This document shows positions 31,957 through 39,584 of a stretch of DNA of 45,523 nucleotides, in pieces; positions within the stretch are counted from its first letter, which is position 1; each line of letters opens with the position of its first letter. The DNA is taken from NCBI GenBank assembly GCA_019694155.1, contig JAIBCN010000217.1:1-45523 (forward strand), read 5' to 3'. The position numbers and the translations under genes are program-made. The DNA is from Vicinamibacteria bacterium. GTDB taxonomy: Bacteria; Acidobacteriota; Vicinamibacteria; Fen-336; JAGNNV01. Below the pieces are notes generated by a model. The model was not told the DNA's origin. It ran no database searches and saw only the letters and a program-made list of their open reading frames with translations.

Positions 31957-32952
31957 ATGAAACCCCTCGCATCGAAGGTGGCCGTGGTGGCCGGAGCAAC
32001 CCGGGGCGCGGGCCGCGGCATCGCGCACATGCTCGGCGAGGCAGGCGCCACCGTCTTCTGCACAGGCCGAAGCACCCGCGAGAGCGGCGCGACCCCGGGA
32101 AGACCGGAGACCATCGAGGAAACCGCGGAACTCGTCACGAGAGCCGGCGGCAGGGGCATCGCCGTCCGCGTGGATCACACCGCCGAGGCGGAAGTCGTCG
32201 GGCTCTTCGAAGCCATCCGCGCCGACGCGGGCCGCCTCGACATCCTGGTCAACGACGTCTGGGGCGGCGACGATCTCACCGAGTGGGGCACGCCCTTCTG
32301 GGAGACCGACCTCGGCAAGGGCCGGCGCATGATCGAAGCGGCCGTGTGGAGCCACATCCTCACCGCGCGGCACGCTCTGCCCTTGATGGTGGAGGGCAAC
32401 TCCGGCCTCGTGGTCGAGATCACCGACGGCGACTTCCTGGGATACCGGGGCGCGTTCTTCTATGACCTCGCCAAAGCGAGTGGCATCAGAATCGCCTACG
32501 CCCTCGCCGCCGAGCTTCTGGATACCGGCATCACGGCCCTCGCCCTCACTCCGGGCTTCCTGCGATCCGAGGCCATGCTCGCCCGCTTCGGCGTGACCGA
32601 GGAGAACTGGCGCGAAGGTGCTAGGGTCGACCCGCACTTCATCGAGTCCGAGACCCCCTGCTTCGTGGGGCGCGCGGTCGTGGCCCTGGCGCAGGATCCC
32701 CAGGTTCGAACCAGAGCGGGCCGGGTATTCGCGAGCTGGACCCTGGCTCGGGAGTACGGCTTCACGGACATCGACGGCCGTTCCCCGGACTGGGGGCGGT
32801 ACTTCGAAGCGCTCACTGCCGAGATCGCGTCGCGCGGTCCCCGGAATGAAGATGAGCGGTTCCTTCTCCGGATGCGCGCGTTCCAGCTCGATTTCGACCC
32901 GGCCATCACCGCCGAAGCGCAGCGTTTGCGGGGCCTCATAGGAGCCAAATAG
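31957..32952 (+). CDS. Short-chain dehydrogenase/reductase, DHRS1-like
   Basis: 331 residues, longer than a classical SDR (about 250) because of a C-terminal extension of about 70 residues. AGATRGAGRGIA is the cofactor loop, and the NNAG motif is changed to NDVWGG, as in DHRS1-like proteins. Catalytic Tyr and Lys are in FFYDLAKAS, and the catalytic Ser position appears as Thr in EITDGD. An AAGGAG ribosome binding site lies about 11 bases before the ATG. It follows the dehydrogenase gene after 44 bases and may belong to the same transcript. Substrate unknown. Confidence 0.9.
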   Translation: MKPLASKVAVVAGATRGAGRGIAHMLGEAGATVFCTGRSTRESGATPGRPETIEETAELVTRAGGRGIAVRVDHTAEAEVVGLFEAIRADAGRLDILVNDVWGGDDLTEWGTPFWETDLGKGRRMIEAAVWSHILTARHALPLMVEGNSGLVVEITDGDFLGYRGAFFYDLAKASGIRIAYALAAELLDTGITALALTPGFLRSEAMLARFGVTEENWREGARVDPHFIESETPCFVGRAVVALAQDPQVRTRAGRVFASWTLAREYGFTDIDGRSPDWGRYFEALTAEIASRGPRNEDERFLLRMRAFQLDFDPAITAEAQRLRGLIGAK

Positions 32953-32978
32953 CTCATTTCGCCCGCGGGCCGGAAGCC

Positions 32979-32984
32979 TAAAAT
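32979..32984 (+). promoter_or_regulatory. Putative -10 box TAAAAT upstream of malic enzyme
   Basis: TAAAAT in the 332-base gap between the SDR and malic enzyme genes. It sits 7 bases (CCCGCCC) before an ATG at 32992, the same spacing as other leaderless boxes in this window. For malic enzyme itself it would give a leader of about 295 bases. Confidence 0.35.
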
Positions 32985-32991
32985 CCCGCCC

Positions 32992-33288
32992 ATGCCCATT
33001 CGTCTGCGGGCGCCGACCTTCCCGGTCGTGGCCCCGGCCATGCCGGGACGCGATCTCGGCAGCGGGCCGGAGAGTGTGGGCATTATGCGCCTCGTCCATC
33101 GAGCCCCTTTCCGTGGGTGCGCGGCCGCCGGAGGCCCGAGACCCGCAGCGGCGGCGTGGGCGATCCCTCAGCATCGGGCCCCACGGTTGCTCGCCGAGCG
33201 GGCCCGGCCAACGGGGCAAAACGGCCGCGACTGGCGCGATGCGGCGATTCGGAAACAACTGCAACGACGAGAGGCTGGAAGAACATGA
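32992..33288 (+). CDS. Doubtful 98-residue leader ORF in front of malic enzyme
   Basis: This is the only content I can suggest for the 332-base gap 32953-33284. An ATG follows a TAAAAT box by 7 bases, and the stop overlaps the malic enzyme ATG (ATGA), so it could be a leaderless, translationally coupled gene. The first 36 codons have the high third-position G+C of real genes here; the rest does not, and the product (rich in Arg, Ala and Pro) resembles nothing I know. Alternatives are a decayed gene fragment or a long untranslated leader. Confidence 0.22.
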   Translation: MPIRLRAPTFPVVAPAMPGRDLGSGPESVGIMRLVHRAPFRGCAAAGGPRPAAAAWAIPQHRAPRLLAERARPTGQNGRDWRDAAIRKQLQRREAGRT

Positions 33289-35003
33289 CCATGAAGCACT
33301 ATCGGATCGTCGACGGCCCGAAGGGCCGTCGCATCGAGGTTCCCTACCGCGGGGCCCGCCTTCTCCAGGAGCCCATGTTCAACAAGGGGACCGCCTTCTC
33401 TGCCGAGGAGAGGAAGGCCTTCGGCCTGGAGGGACTGCTCCCGGACGGCGTCAGTACGATGGACCAGCAGGAACAGCGCGCCTACCAGAACATCGAGAGG
33501 AAGGAAGAACCTCTCGAGAAGTACATCGGCGTCATGGCCCTGCAGGACCGCAACGAGCAGCTCTTCTATCGCCTGCTCCTCAACCACCTCGAGGACATGC
33601 TTCCCATCGTCTACACGCCCACGGTCGGGCTCGCCTGCCAGGAGTACAGCCACATCTTCCGGCGCGCTCGAGGCCTGTGGATCACCCCCGCGCATCGCGG
33701 GTCGATTCATGCCGTGCTGGGCCACGCGCCCTTCGATGACGTGCGGCTCATCGTGGTGACCGACAACGAGCGGATCCTGGGCCTGGGCGATCAGGGCGCC
33801 GGGGGGATGGGCATCCCCGTCGGCAAGCTCGCGCTCTACACGGCGGCCGCGGGCATCCATCCCTCGCGCACGCTGCCCATCAGCCTGGACGTGGGTACGG
33901 ACAACCAGGCGCTGCTCGACGATCCCATGTACATCGGCTACCGGCAGAAGCGGCTGCGCGGGCCGGAGTACGACTCTCTCGTGGAAGAGTTCGTGCAGGC
34001 GGTGAAGAGCCGCTTCCCCCGGGCCCTGCTGCAGTGGGAGGATTTCAAGAAGGTCACCGCCTTCAAGCTTCTCGAGCGGTACCAGAAAGTCCTTCCCTCG
34101 TTCAACGACGACATCCAGGGAACGGCGGCGGTGGCGGTGGCGGGAATGATGGCGGGCGTCCGGGTCTCGGGAATTCCTCTCAAGGACCAGCGGGCGGTCA
34201 TCCTGGGCGCGGGAGCGGCGGGAGTCGGGATCGCGCGGCTCATTCGCACCGCTCTCATCACCGCGGGCATGCCAAAGGACCAGGCCCGCGAGCGCATCGC
34301 CGTCCTCGACAGCCAAGGCCTCGTGGTCGACGACGCTCCGCTCGATCAGCACAAGCAGGAGTTCGCGTGGACGGCGGCCATGGCGGCCGCGCACGGGATG
34401 GCCAAAGGCTCGAACCGGGACCTGGAGACGGTGGTGAAGGTCATGAAGCCGACCGTGCTCATCGGCACGTCAGGCGAGCCGGGGACATTCACGGAAGGCG
34501 TGATCCGCGCGATGGCGGCGGCGGTCGAGCGCCCAGTGGTCTTCCCGATGTCGAACCCCACGAGCAAGACCGAGGCTCATCCCAGGGACATCCTGGAATG
34601 GACGGATGGACGCGCGCTCGTCGCCACCGGCAGCCCGTTCGCACCCGTGGTGCACAAGGGGCGCACCCATGTCATCGGCCAGGGCAACAACGCCTACGTC
34701 TTCCCGGGCGTGGGGCTGGGCGCTCTCGTCGCTCAGGCCCGCGAGGTTACGGACGAGATGTTCGCGGCGGCGGCCCTCGCCCTCGCGCATTCCGTCACCG
34801 ACGAGGACATAGCGACAGGGAGCCTGTTCCCCCGAGTGCGCGAACTGCGTCACGTGGCGGCGCGGGTGGCCGCGGCGGTGATCCGGACGGCGCGCGATCA
34901 GGGCCTGGGGCGCGTGATCAAGGACGAAGAGGTCGAGCGCATGGTCAGGAACGCGATGTGGGAACCCGAATACGTTCCTTACGATCTGGCGCCCTTCGCC
35001 TAG
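33285..35003 (+). CDS. NAD-dependent malic enzyme
   Basis: 572 residues, matching the large (about 560-residue) malic enzyme class. It decarboxylates malate to pyruvate and makes NADH. Tyr110 in IVYTPTVG and Lys181 in IPVGKLALY are the general acid and base. QWEDF and FNDDIQGTAAV bind the metal, and ILGAGAAGVGIARL is the nucleotide-binding loop. The ATG at 33285 was chosen because conserved sequence (FNKGTAFS) starts about 30 residues later, as in homologues; the frame is open back to 33117 but that part is Arg/Pro-rich and unlike the family. A weak GAGG precedes the start. The gene converges with the NagZ fusion, 19 bases away. Confidence 0.93.
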   Translation: MTMKHYRIVDGPKGRRIEVPYRGARLLQEPMFNKGTAFSAEERKAFGLEGLLPDGVSTMDQQEQRAYQNIERKEEPLEKYIGVMALQDRNEQLFYRLLLNHLEDMLPIVYTPTVGLACQEYSHIFRRARGLWITPAHRGSIHAVLGHAPFDDVRLIVVTDNERILGLGDQGAGGMGIPVGKLALYTAAAGIHPSRTLPISLDVGTDNQALLDDPMYIGYRQKRLRGPEYDSLVEEFVQAVKSRFPRALLQWEDFKKVTAFKLLERYQKVLPSFNDDIQGTAAVAVAGMMAGVRVSGIPLKDQRAVILGAGAAGVGIARLIRTALITAGMPKDQARERIAVLDSQGLVVDDAPLDQHKQEFAWTAAMAAAHGMAKGSNRDLETVVKVMKPTVLIGTSGEPGTFTEGVIRAMAAAVERPVVFPMSNPTSKTEAHPRDILEWTDGRALVATGSPFAPVVHKGRTHVIGQGNNAYVFPGVGLGALVAQAREVTDEMFAAAALALAHSVTDEDIATGSLFPRVRELRHVAARVAAAVIRTARDQGLGRVIKDEEVERMVRNAMWEPEYVPYDLAPFA

Positions 35004-35022
35004 GGCGCCCCGGGCGGCCGGT

Positions 35023-37911
35023 CTACTGGAGCCCGCGCATCACCGCATCCGCGATCTGAGGCCGGGCCTCGCGGATCTGGTTGTTGTCGCGGGTGGGGTG
35101 GACGCGATTGGTCAGGATGATCACGAACACGCCGGTTTCGGGATCCATCCACATCGATGTGCCCGTGAAACCGGTGTGCCCGAAGGCGCGCTTCGACATG
35201 AGGGTGCCCGCCGATGAGTTCTCGCTGGGGGTATCCCATCCGAGAGCGCGCGAGGAATCGGGCACCGTCCCGCGGGTGGTGAATCGGGCGAGGGTGGCGG
35301 GGGCGATGTAGCGGCGGTTCTCGAAGACGCCCCCGTTCAGGAGCATGGCCGCGAAGCGGGCCAGGTCGGGTGCGGTGCCGAAAAGCCCGGCGTGGGGCGC
35401 GATGCCGCCGAGGCCCGCCGCGTTCTCGTCGTGCACTTCGCCCCACACCAGCCGCTTACGCCAGTCCTTGTCGAACTCGGTTGGCGCGATACGCGATCTC
35501 ATGGCTTCCGTCGGCTTGTAGCCGGTATCCCGCATCTTCAACGGCTCGAACAGCCGGCGCTTGATGAAGGTGTTGAGGTCGTCTCCGGAAACGCGCTCGA
35601 GGATGTCCCCGAGCATCATCACGCCAAGGTCGGTATAGACGGACTTCGTTCCCGGCTCGTACTTGAGATCCATGGGCACGATCCGATTCAGGTACTCGGG
35701 CATGGTGTGCGCCTCCTTGTACAGGGGCGCCCACCAGTCGATTCCGGAAGAATGGGTGAGCAGGTGCCGGATGGTGATCTTGTCTTTGGACCCGCCGGTG
35801 AACTTGAGGAAGAAATCGTGAACCGGACGGTCGAGGTCGAGGCGGCCTTCGTCCACCAGCATCATGGCCATGGTCGTGGTGGCGATGACCTTGGTGAGGC
35901 TCGCGAGGTCGAACAGGGTGTCGACGGTCATGGGAGAAGCGTTCGCGTCGTAGGTCATCTTCCCGTACGCCTTGAGGTGTACGAGCGACCCCTCGCGTCC
36001 CACCGCGACCACCGCTCCCGGGAACGCCTTCTTCTCTATGAAGCGCTCGACGGTCGCGTCGACGTCCGTGAAGGTGCCCGGCTTGAAGCCCTTCGTCTCG
36101 GGAGCAGCAGGAGAGAGAGTCATCGCGCGATGAGGGATCTTAAGACCGTGGCCGACCGGGTAGAGGCCCGGGAGCGTGACCGGAAGCAGGCCCCCGATAT
36201 CGAACTCGCCGAAGATCGCGCCGATCGCCGCCCTCTGCGCGCTGTCGACGCCACCATAGGCCGCGAGATACACGGGGATTTCCGGAGCCTGCCTCAGTAG
36301 ATACGGCGAGCCGAAAGCGAGGACGATGAGCGGCGGTCCGGCGGAGGAGAGGCGCCGCAGGAGATTCGCGTGGGAACTCTCCATGTTGGCGGTGCCCTTG
36401 GAAGACGTAACGCGCACGAAGGCGGAGACAAGGACATGGGAAAAGGCGCCGCTCCCTGCCTGGGCCACGATCTCGTCCGCGAGCTGCGGGGTGAGATCGG
36501 GCCCCACGTAGCGGCTCGTCGTGTTGACGTAGCGGCGCGCCAGTTCGGCCTCGGGGATTCCGGATATGTTGTCGTTGCGCGCGTCGGACGACATGACGAG
36601 GTGAAGGAGGCGCAGGGGCTTTTCCACGGCAAGGGGGATCACGTTGCCTTCGTTCTTCACGAGCGTCATGGAGGCCCGGGTGATGCGGTTCGCCTCCTCG
36701 ATGTCCTCGGGACGGCCCACGTCACGCCCGATCCGGGACTCGTCCACGAAGCGGTCGCGGTCGAGACCGAGCGATTCCTTCGTCTTGAGGAGGCGCAGCA
36801 CGGAAGCATCGATCTGGCTCTCCGGGATGCGGCCTTCGCGCACCGCTCGCGCGATCTCGCGGATCGCGATCTTCGGATCTTTGGGCAGAAGGATGAGGTC
36901 GCAGCCCGCCATGACCGCGCGAACCGCGGCTTCGCCCGACCAGGCCACGTCGAGGCCGCTCATCTCCATGGCGTCGGTGACGATGAGGCCCTCGTACTTC
37001 ATCTGTTCGCGAATCAAGCCGGTGGTGAGGGGACGGGAGAGGCTCGCGGGGTCGCCGGTCGCGTCGACCGAGGGCACCGAGATGTGAGCGACCATGACCG
37101 AGTCGACCCCGGCCTTGAACACGGCCTGGAATGGCGCAAGCTCCACGCTCTTCAACCGTTCCCGGTCCGCGGAGATGACAGGGAGAGCGAGATGAGAGTC
37201 GACCGCGGTGTCGCCGTGGCCGGGAAAGTGCTTGGCCGTCGAGAGAATGGCCCCTTCGCGCGCTCCGCGAACGTAGGCGGAGGTGAGACGCCCCACGAGA
37301 TCGGCGTCTTCTCCATAGGAACGGATGTTGATGACCGGATTGTCCGGGTTGTTGTTGACGTCCGCCACCGGAGCGAATGCCCAGTGGATGCCGATGGCGC
37401 GGGCCTCGCGCCCCGTGACGAGGCCGGTGAAACGAGCGGCTTCCTCGGAACGGGTGGCCCCGATGGCCATGGCGTAGGGAATCGGCACGGCGCCCCGGCG
37501 CACGCGGAAGGAAAGCCCCCGCTCGAGATCCGCGGCCACCAGCAGCGGGATCTTCGCACGTCGCTGAAGATCGTTCAGGATCTTCGGCGCCGCATAGACC
37601 TCCGATTCGAAGATCGTGATGTGACCCACCTTGAGCGTCTCCACGGCGTCGATCAGGGTCTTGTATTCCGGCGACCTTGGATTGGTGTAGATCCCGAAAG
37701 CCCGCACGCCGATCATCTGCGCGACTTTCTCCTCGAGGGTCAGAGTCTTGAGGGTCTTCTCCGCCCATCCCGCCAGGGAGGGGGAGGCGGCGCGCGGCTG
37801 GGCCGGAGGCTGCGGCGGCGGAGCGATCGAGCGGAAGCAGGAGCTCGAGACCAGAGCCAGGGTGAGGAGGAACGTGGCACGCGTCCACGGACCGGAATGC
37901 CGGAAGGCCAT
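35023..37911 (-). CDS. GH3 beta-N-acetylglucosaminidase (NagZ-like) fused to a serine hydrolase, lipoprotein
   Basis: 962 residues. The N-terminus has a lipobox (LALVSSSC, Cys25). Residues about 50-390 are the GH3 catalytic domain with the NagZ loop KHFPGHGDTAVDSH (227-240), which carries the His/Asp dyad, and the nucleophile Asp313 in TDAMEMSG. Residues about 420-585 resemble the GH3 C-terminal domain. Residues about 610-960 are a beta-lactamase-type hydrolase with S671-L-T-K674, YTDLG in place of YxN, and GHTGFTG. The enzyme probably trims GlcNAc from wall fragments and cuts a D-amino acid or ester bond on the same substrate at the outer membrane. This domain pair is known in several phyla. 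It has its own leaderless-type box. Confidence 0.92.
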   Translation of the reverse strand: MAFRHSGPWTRATFLLTLALVSSSCFRSIAPPPQPPAQPRAASPSLAGWAEKTLKTLTLEEKVAQMIGVRAFGIYTNPRSPEYKTLIDAVETLKVGHITIFESEVYAAPKILNDLQRRAKIPLLVAADLERGLSFRVRRGAVPIPYAMAIGATRSEEAARFTGLVTGREARAIGIHWAFAPVADVNNNPDNPVINIRSYGEDADLVGRLTSAYVRGAREGAILSTAKHFPGHGDTAVDSHLALPVISADRERLKSVELAPFQAVFKAGVDSVMVAHISVPSVDATGDPASLSRPLTTGLIREQMKYEGLIVTDAMEMSGLDVAWSGEAAVRAVMAGCDLILLPKDPKIAIREIARAVREGRIPESQIDASVLRLLKTKESLGLDRDRFVDESRIGRDVGRPEDIEEANRITRASMTLVKNEGNVIPLAVEKPLRLLHLVMSSDARNDNISGIPEAELARRYVNTTSRYVGPDLTPQLADEIVAQAGSGAFSHVLVSAFVRVTSSKGTANMESSHANLLRRLSSAGPPLIVLAFGSPYLLRQAPEIPVYLAAYGGVDSAQRAAIGAIFGEFDIGGLLPVTLPGLYPVGHGLKIPHRAMTLSPAAPETKGFKPGTFTDVDATVERFIEKKAFPGAVVAVGREGSLVHLKAYGKMTYDANASPMTVDTLFDLASLTKVIATTTMAMMLVDEGRLDLDRPVHDFFLKFTGGSKDKITIRHLLTHSSGIDWWAPLYKEAHTMPEYLNRIVPMDLKYEPGTKSVYTDLGVMMLGDILERVSGDDLNTFIKRRLFEPLKMRDTGYKPTEAMRSRIAPTEFDKDWRKRLVWGEVHDENAAGLGGIAPHAGLFGTAPDLARFAAMLLNGGVFENRRYIAPATLARFTTRGTVPDSSRALGWDTPSENSSAGTLMSKRAFGHTGFTGTSMWMDPETGVFVIILTNRVHPTRDNNQIREARPQIADAVMRGLQ

Positions 37912-37919
37912 CGCCGCCG

Positions 37920-37925
37920 ATGCTA
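37920..37925 (-). promoter_or_regulatory. Putative leaderless -10 box TAGCAT of the NagZ fusion gene
   Basis: TAGCAT on the minus strand lies 8 bases before the ATG at 37911 (gap CGGCGGCG), with no Shine-Dalgarno sequence. It falls in the 33-base gap after the upstream gene on the same strand. Confidence 0.42.
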
Positions 37926-37944
37926 GCAGTTGAAACTCGCTGTC

Positions 37945-38673
37945 TCAGCCGAGGATCCGTCGGGCCACTGCGGAGACGAGCGGCGGCACGTCGTCCGAGG
38001 CCGCGAGGTCCCTCAGGTCTCCCGGATTCATCTCCGCGATGAGGGTGAGGGAGATGGGGTGAGGCGTCACGTAGCTTCGGACGATGGCCCGGCGGACCTG
38101 ATAGGAGAGGGCCCAGCGATGCACCTGGAGGATCTCGGCAGCGATCTCGCGAGGCGCGTCGCTGGACTCGAGGACCCCGCACAGGTCTCCGTCGCGCAGG
38201 CGCGGATTGTGAAGGCCGGCCAGGCGGACCCGAGCGTCCCTCGAGTAGAGCAGGCGGGTCGTCACCCGGCGCGGACCGATCCGGGAGAGAGTGATGAGGT
38301 CGCCCAGCCGCATGGCGTTCAGACCGTCGAGCAGGAGCGCCTCGGCCTTCTGACGCACCGCGGGAGCCAGCTCGGCGGCGACCGCGACGTCGGCAAGATC
38401 GCGCCAGGTGAGGCCGGGCAGAGCCTGGAGAGCGAGACGCGGCGCGCTCGTGGGCGACCGCGCCACCGCGCCCAGCACGGTCTGGCGGGCCCCGAATCGC
38501 GAGCGCTCCATGACGAACGCGGCGACGCCGGGAGGGAGGCGGCCGCGGAGCGCATGCCGCAGATCGAGATCGGTGATCGAATCGTCAGCGAGGAGCAGGG
38601 CGAGCCGGTCGGGGTCATCCGCGCTCTCCGCCAGGGCGCGACGCAGGTCGCCCTTGTGCCCGGCCCCGCTCAT
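37945..38673 (-). CDS. HEAT-like alpha-helical repeat protein
   Basis: 242 residues, entirely helical, with a repeating pattern of about 40 residues: SPTSAPRLALQALPGLTWRDLADVAVAAELAPAVRQKAE, then RDARVRLAGLHNPRLRDGDLCGVLES, then TPHPISLTLIAEMNPGDLRDLAASDDVPPLVSAVARRIL. The motif 'TP-x-x-(S/A)-L-x-L-x-x-L-x-x-x-DL' repeats. No enzyme motif. Similar HEAT/leucine-rich-repeat-variant proteins occur in Acidobacteria-type and deltaproteobacterial genomes as predicted scaffolds. Its ATG overlaps the stop of the ThiE/TenI-like gene (ATGA). Confidence 0.75.
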   Translation of the reverse strand: MSGAGHKGDLRRALAESADDPDRLALLLADDSITDLDLRHALRGRLPPGVAAFVMERSRFGARQTVLGAVARSPTSAPRLALQALPGLTWRDLADVAVAAELAPAVRQKAEALLLDGLNAMRLGDLITLSRIGPRRVTTRLLYSRDARVRLAGLHNPRLRDGDLCGVLESSDAPREIAAEILQVHRWALSYQVRRAIVRSYVTPHPISLTLIAEMNPGDLRDLAASDDVPPLVSAVARRILG

Positions 38674-39275
38674 CGAGCCTCGTCGAGGGCTTGTCGAAAG
38701 GCCGCGGCAGCGGTCGCGGCGTCCCGCGGGTTCGCAAAAGGCCGAATGGCGGCGACGCCTCGCGCCCCGAGGGCCCCAAGCGCCGCCGCATCCGCGGGTG
38801 TGACGCCTCCGACCAGAAGCACCGGCAGCGGAAGGCCGCGAAGGAGCGCATCGAGACGGGCGATGCCCAGGGCCCGCGCCTCCTTGCCCGGGGTCTCGAA
38901 GGCCGGTCCCGCGATGGCGAAGTCGGCCCCTTCGACCGCCGCTCTTTCGAGGCCCTCACGATCGTGGCGGGAGACGCCGATCAGCAAGCCTGGGAAGGCC
39001 GCGCGCACGCTCCGCGGATCGAGGCCGGACTCCGGCAGCTGAACGCCCCGCGCCCCCGCGAGAGCCGCGATATCGGGTCGCGAGTTCACGAGGATCCGGT
39101 CCGCTCCGCCTGCCTCGCCGATCACCTCGCGCACGAGAGACAGAAGTTCGCGGGAACCGAGTTCCTTCGCTCTCACCTGAACCAGATCCGCGCCGCCGCG
39201 GAGAGCCTCGCCCGCGGACCGCGCCCCTCCCGCACCCACGATCGCCATGAGAACCGGACGATCGATGTCCTTCAA
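38670..39275 (-). CDS. ThiE/TenI-like protein (thiamine phosphate synthase superfamily), atypical active site
   Basis: 201 residues if it starts at the TTG at 39275, which overlaps the upstream stop as TTGA; the first ATG at 39248 would drop the first beta strand region. It is a TIM barrel with family landmarks GADLVQVRAKEL, VNSRPDIAALAGARGVQLPE, GVSRHDREGLERAAVEGADFAIAGPAFETPGK and VLLVGGVTP. ThiE normally has NDR and HVGQ at the second and third positions; here they are NSR and QLPE, so a metal-binding Asp is missing. TenI (thiazole tautomerase) also deviates there, so TenI-like or an inactive ThiE is more likely than a true synthase. No other thiamine genes are nearby. Confidence 0.82.
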   Translation of the reverse strand: MKDIDRPVLMAIVGAGGARSAGEALRGGADLVQVRAKELGSRELLSLVREVIGEAGGADRILVNSRPDIAALAGARGVQLPESGLDPRSVRAAFPGLLIGVSRHDREGLERAAVEGADFAIAGPAFETPGKEARALGIARLDALLRGLPLPVLLVGGVTPADAAALGALGARGVAAIRPFANPRDAATAAAAFRQALDEAR

Positions 39276-39574
39276 TGCCGCGCGCGTCTGAAGAGGATAT
39301 GAGTGAGATCGAGGGCGGCGGCGGCGAGATTCACAAGGCCAAGGCCGCTGACCGCGCCCCGAAACCAGGGGGCTAGGAGGATCTCGCGCAAGGTCAGCGA
39401 CGTGCCGAGGGCGGGGTGGTTCTCCCACAAGGGGGTCCAGGGCGCGAGCACCAGAGTGACGCCCACCATCAGGGAGCTGATGAACTGGATCAAACGCACC
39501 ACCAAGTCGCTACGCCCGTCGCTGGCCACGGCAGTCTCCAGTGCGTAGCGGGACTCGGACCGTGCGCGGAGCAA
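39272..39574 (-). CDS. Small membrane protein of unknown function
   Basis: 100 residues from a TTG at 39574, 10 bases after the stop of the large TPR gene; in-frame GTG codons closer to the first helix could also serve. Two membrane helices are clear: VRLIQFISSLMVGVTLVLAPW and GAVSGLGLVNLAAAALDLTHILF, joined by a loop with LWENHPALGTSLTLREILLAP. The tail is basic (RRARH). The stop overlaps the TTG of the ThiE/TenI-like gene. No family recognised. Confidence 0.7.
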   Translation of the reverse strand: MLRARSESRYALETAVASDGRSDLVVRLIQFISSLMVGVTLVLAPWTPLWENHPALGTSLTLREILLAPWFRGAVSGLGLVNLAAAALDLTHILFRRARH

Positions 39575-39584
39575 GACGGACCGG

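Noticed and set aside
33168..34394. 408-codon minus-strand frame opposite malic enzyme
   Set aside because: Shadow; the plus strand carries the full malic enzyme active site.
36370..37926. 518-codon plus-strand frame opposite the NagZ fusion
   Set aside because: Rich in His, Arg, Asp and Gly with no family pattern; the minus strand encodes intact GH3 and hydrolase motifs.
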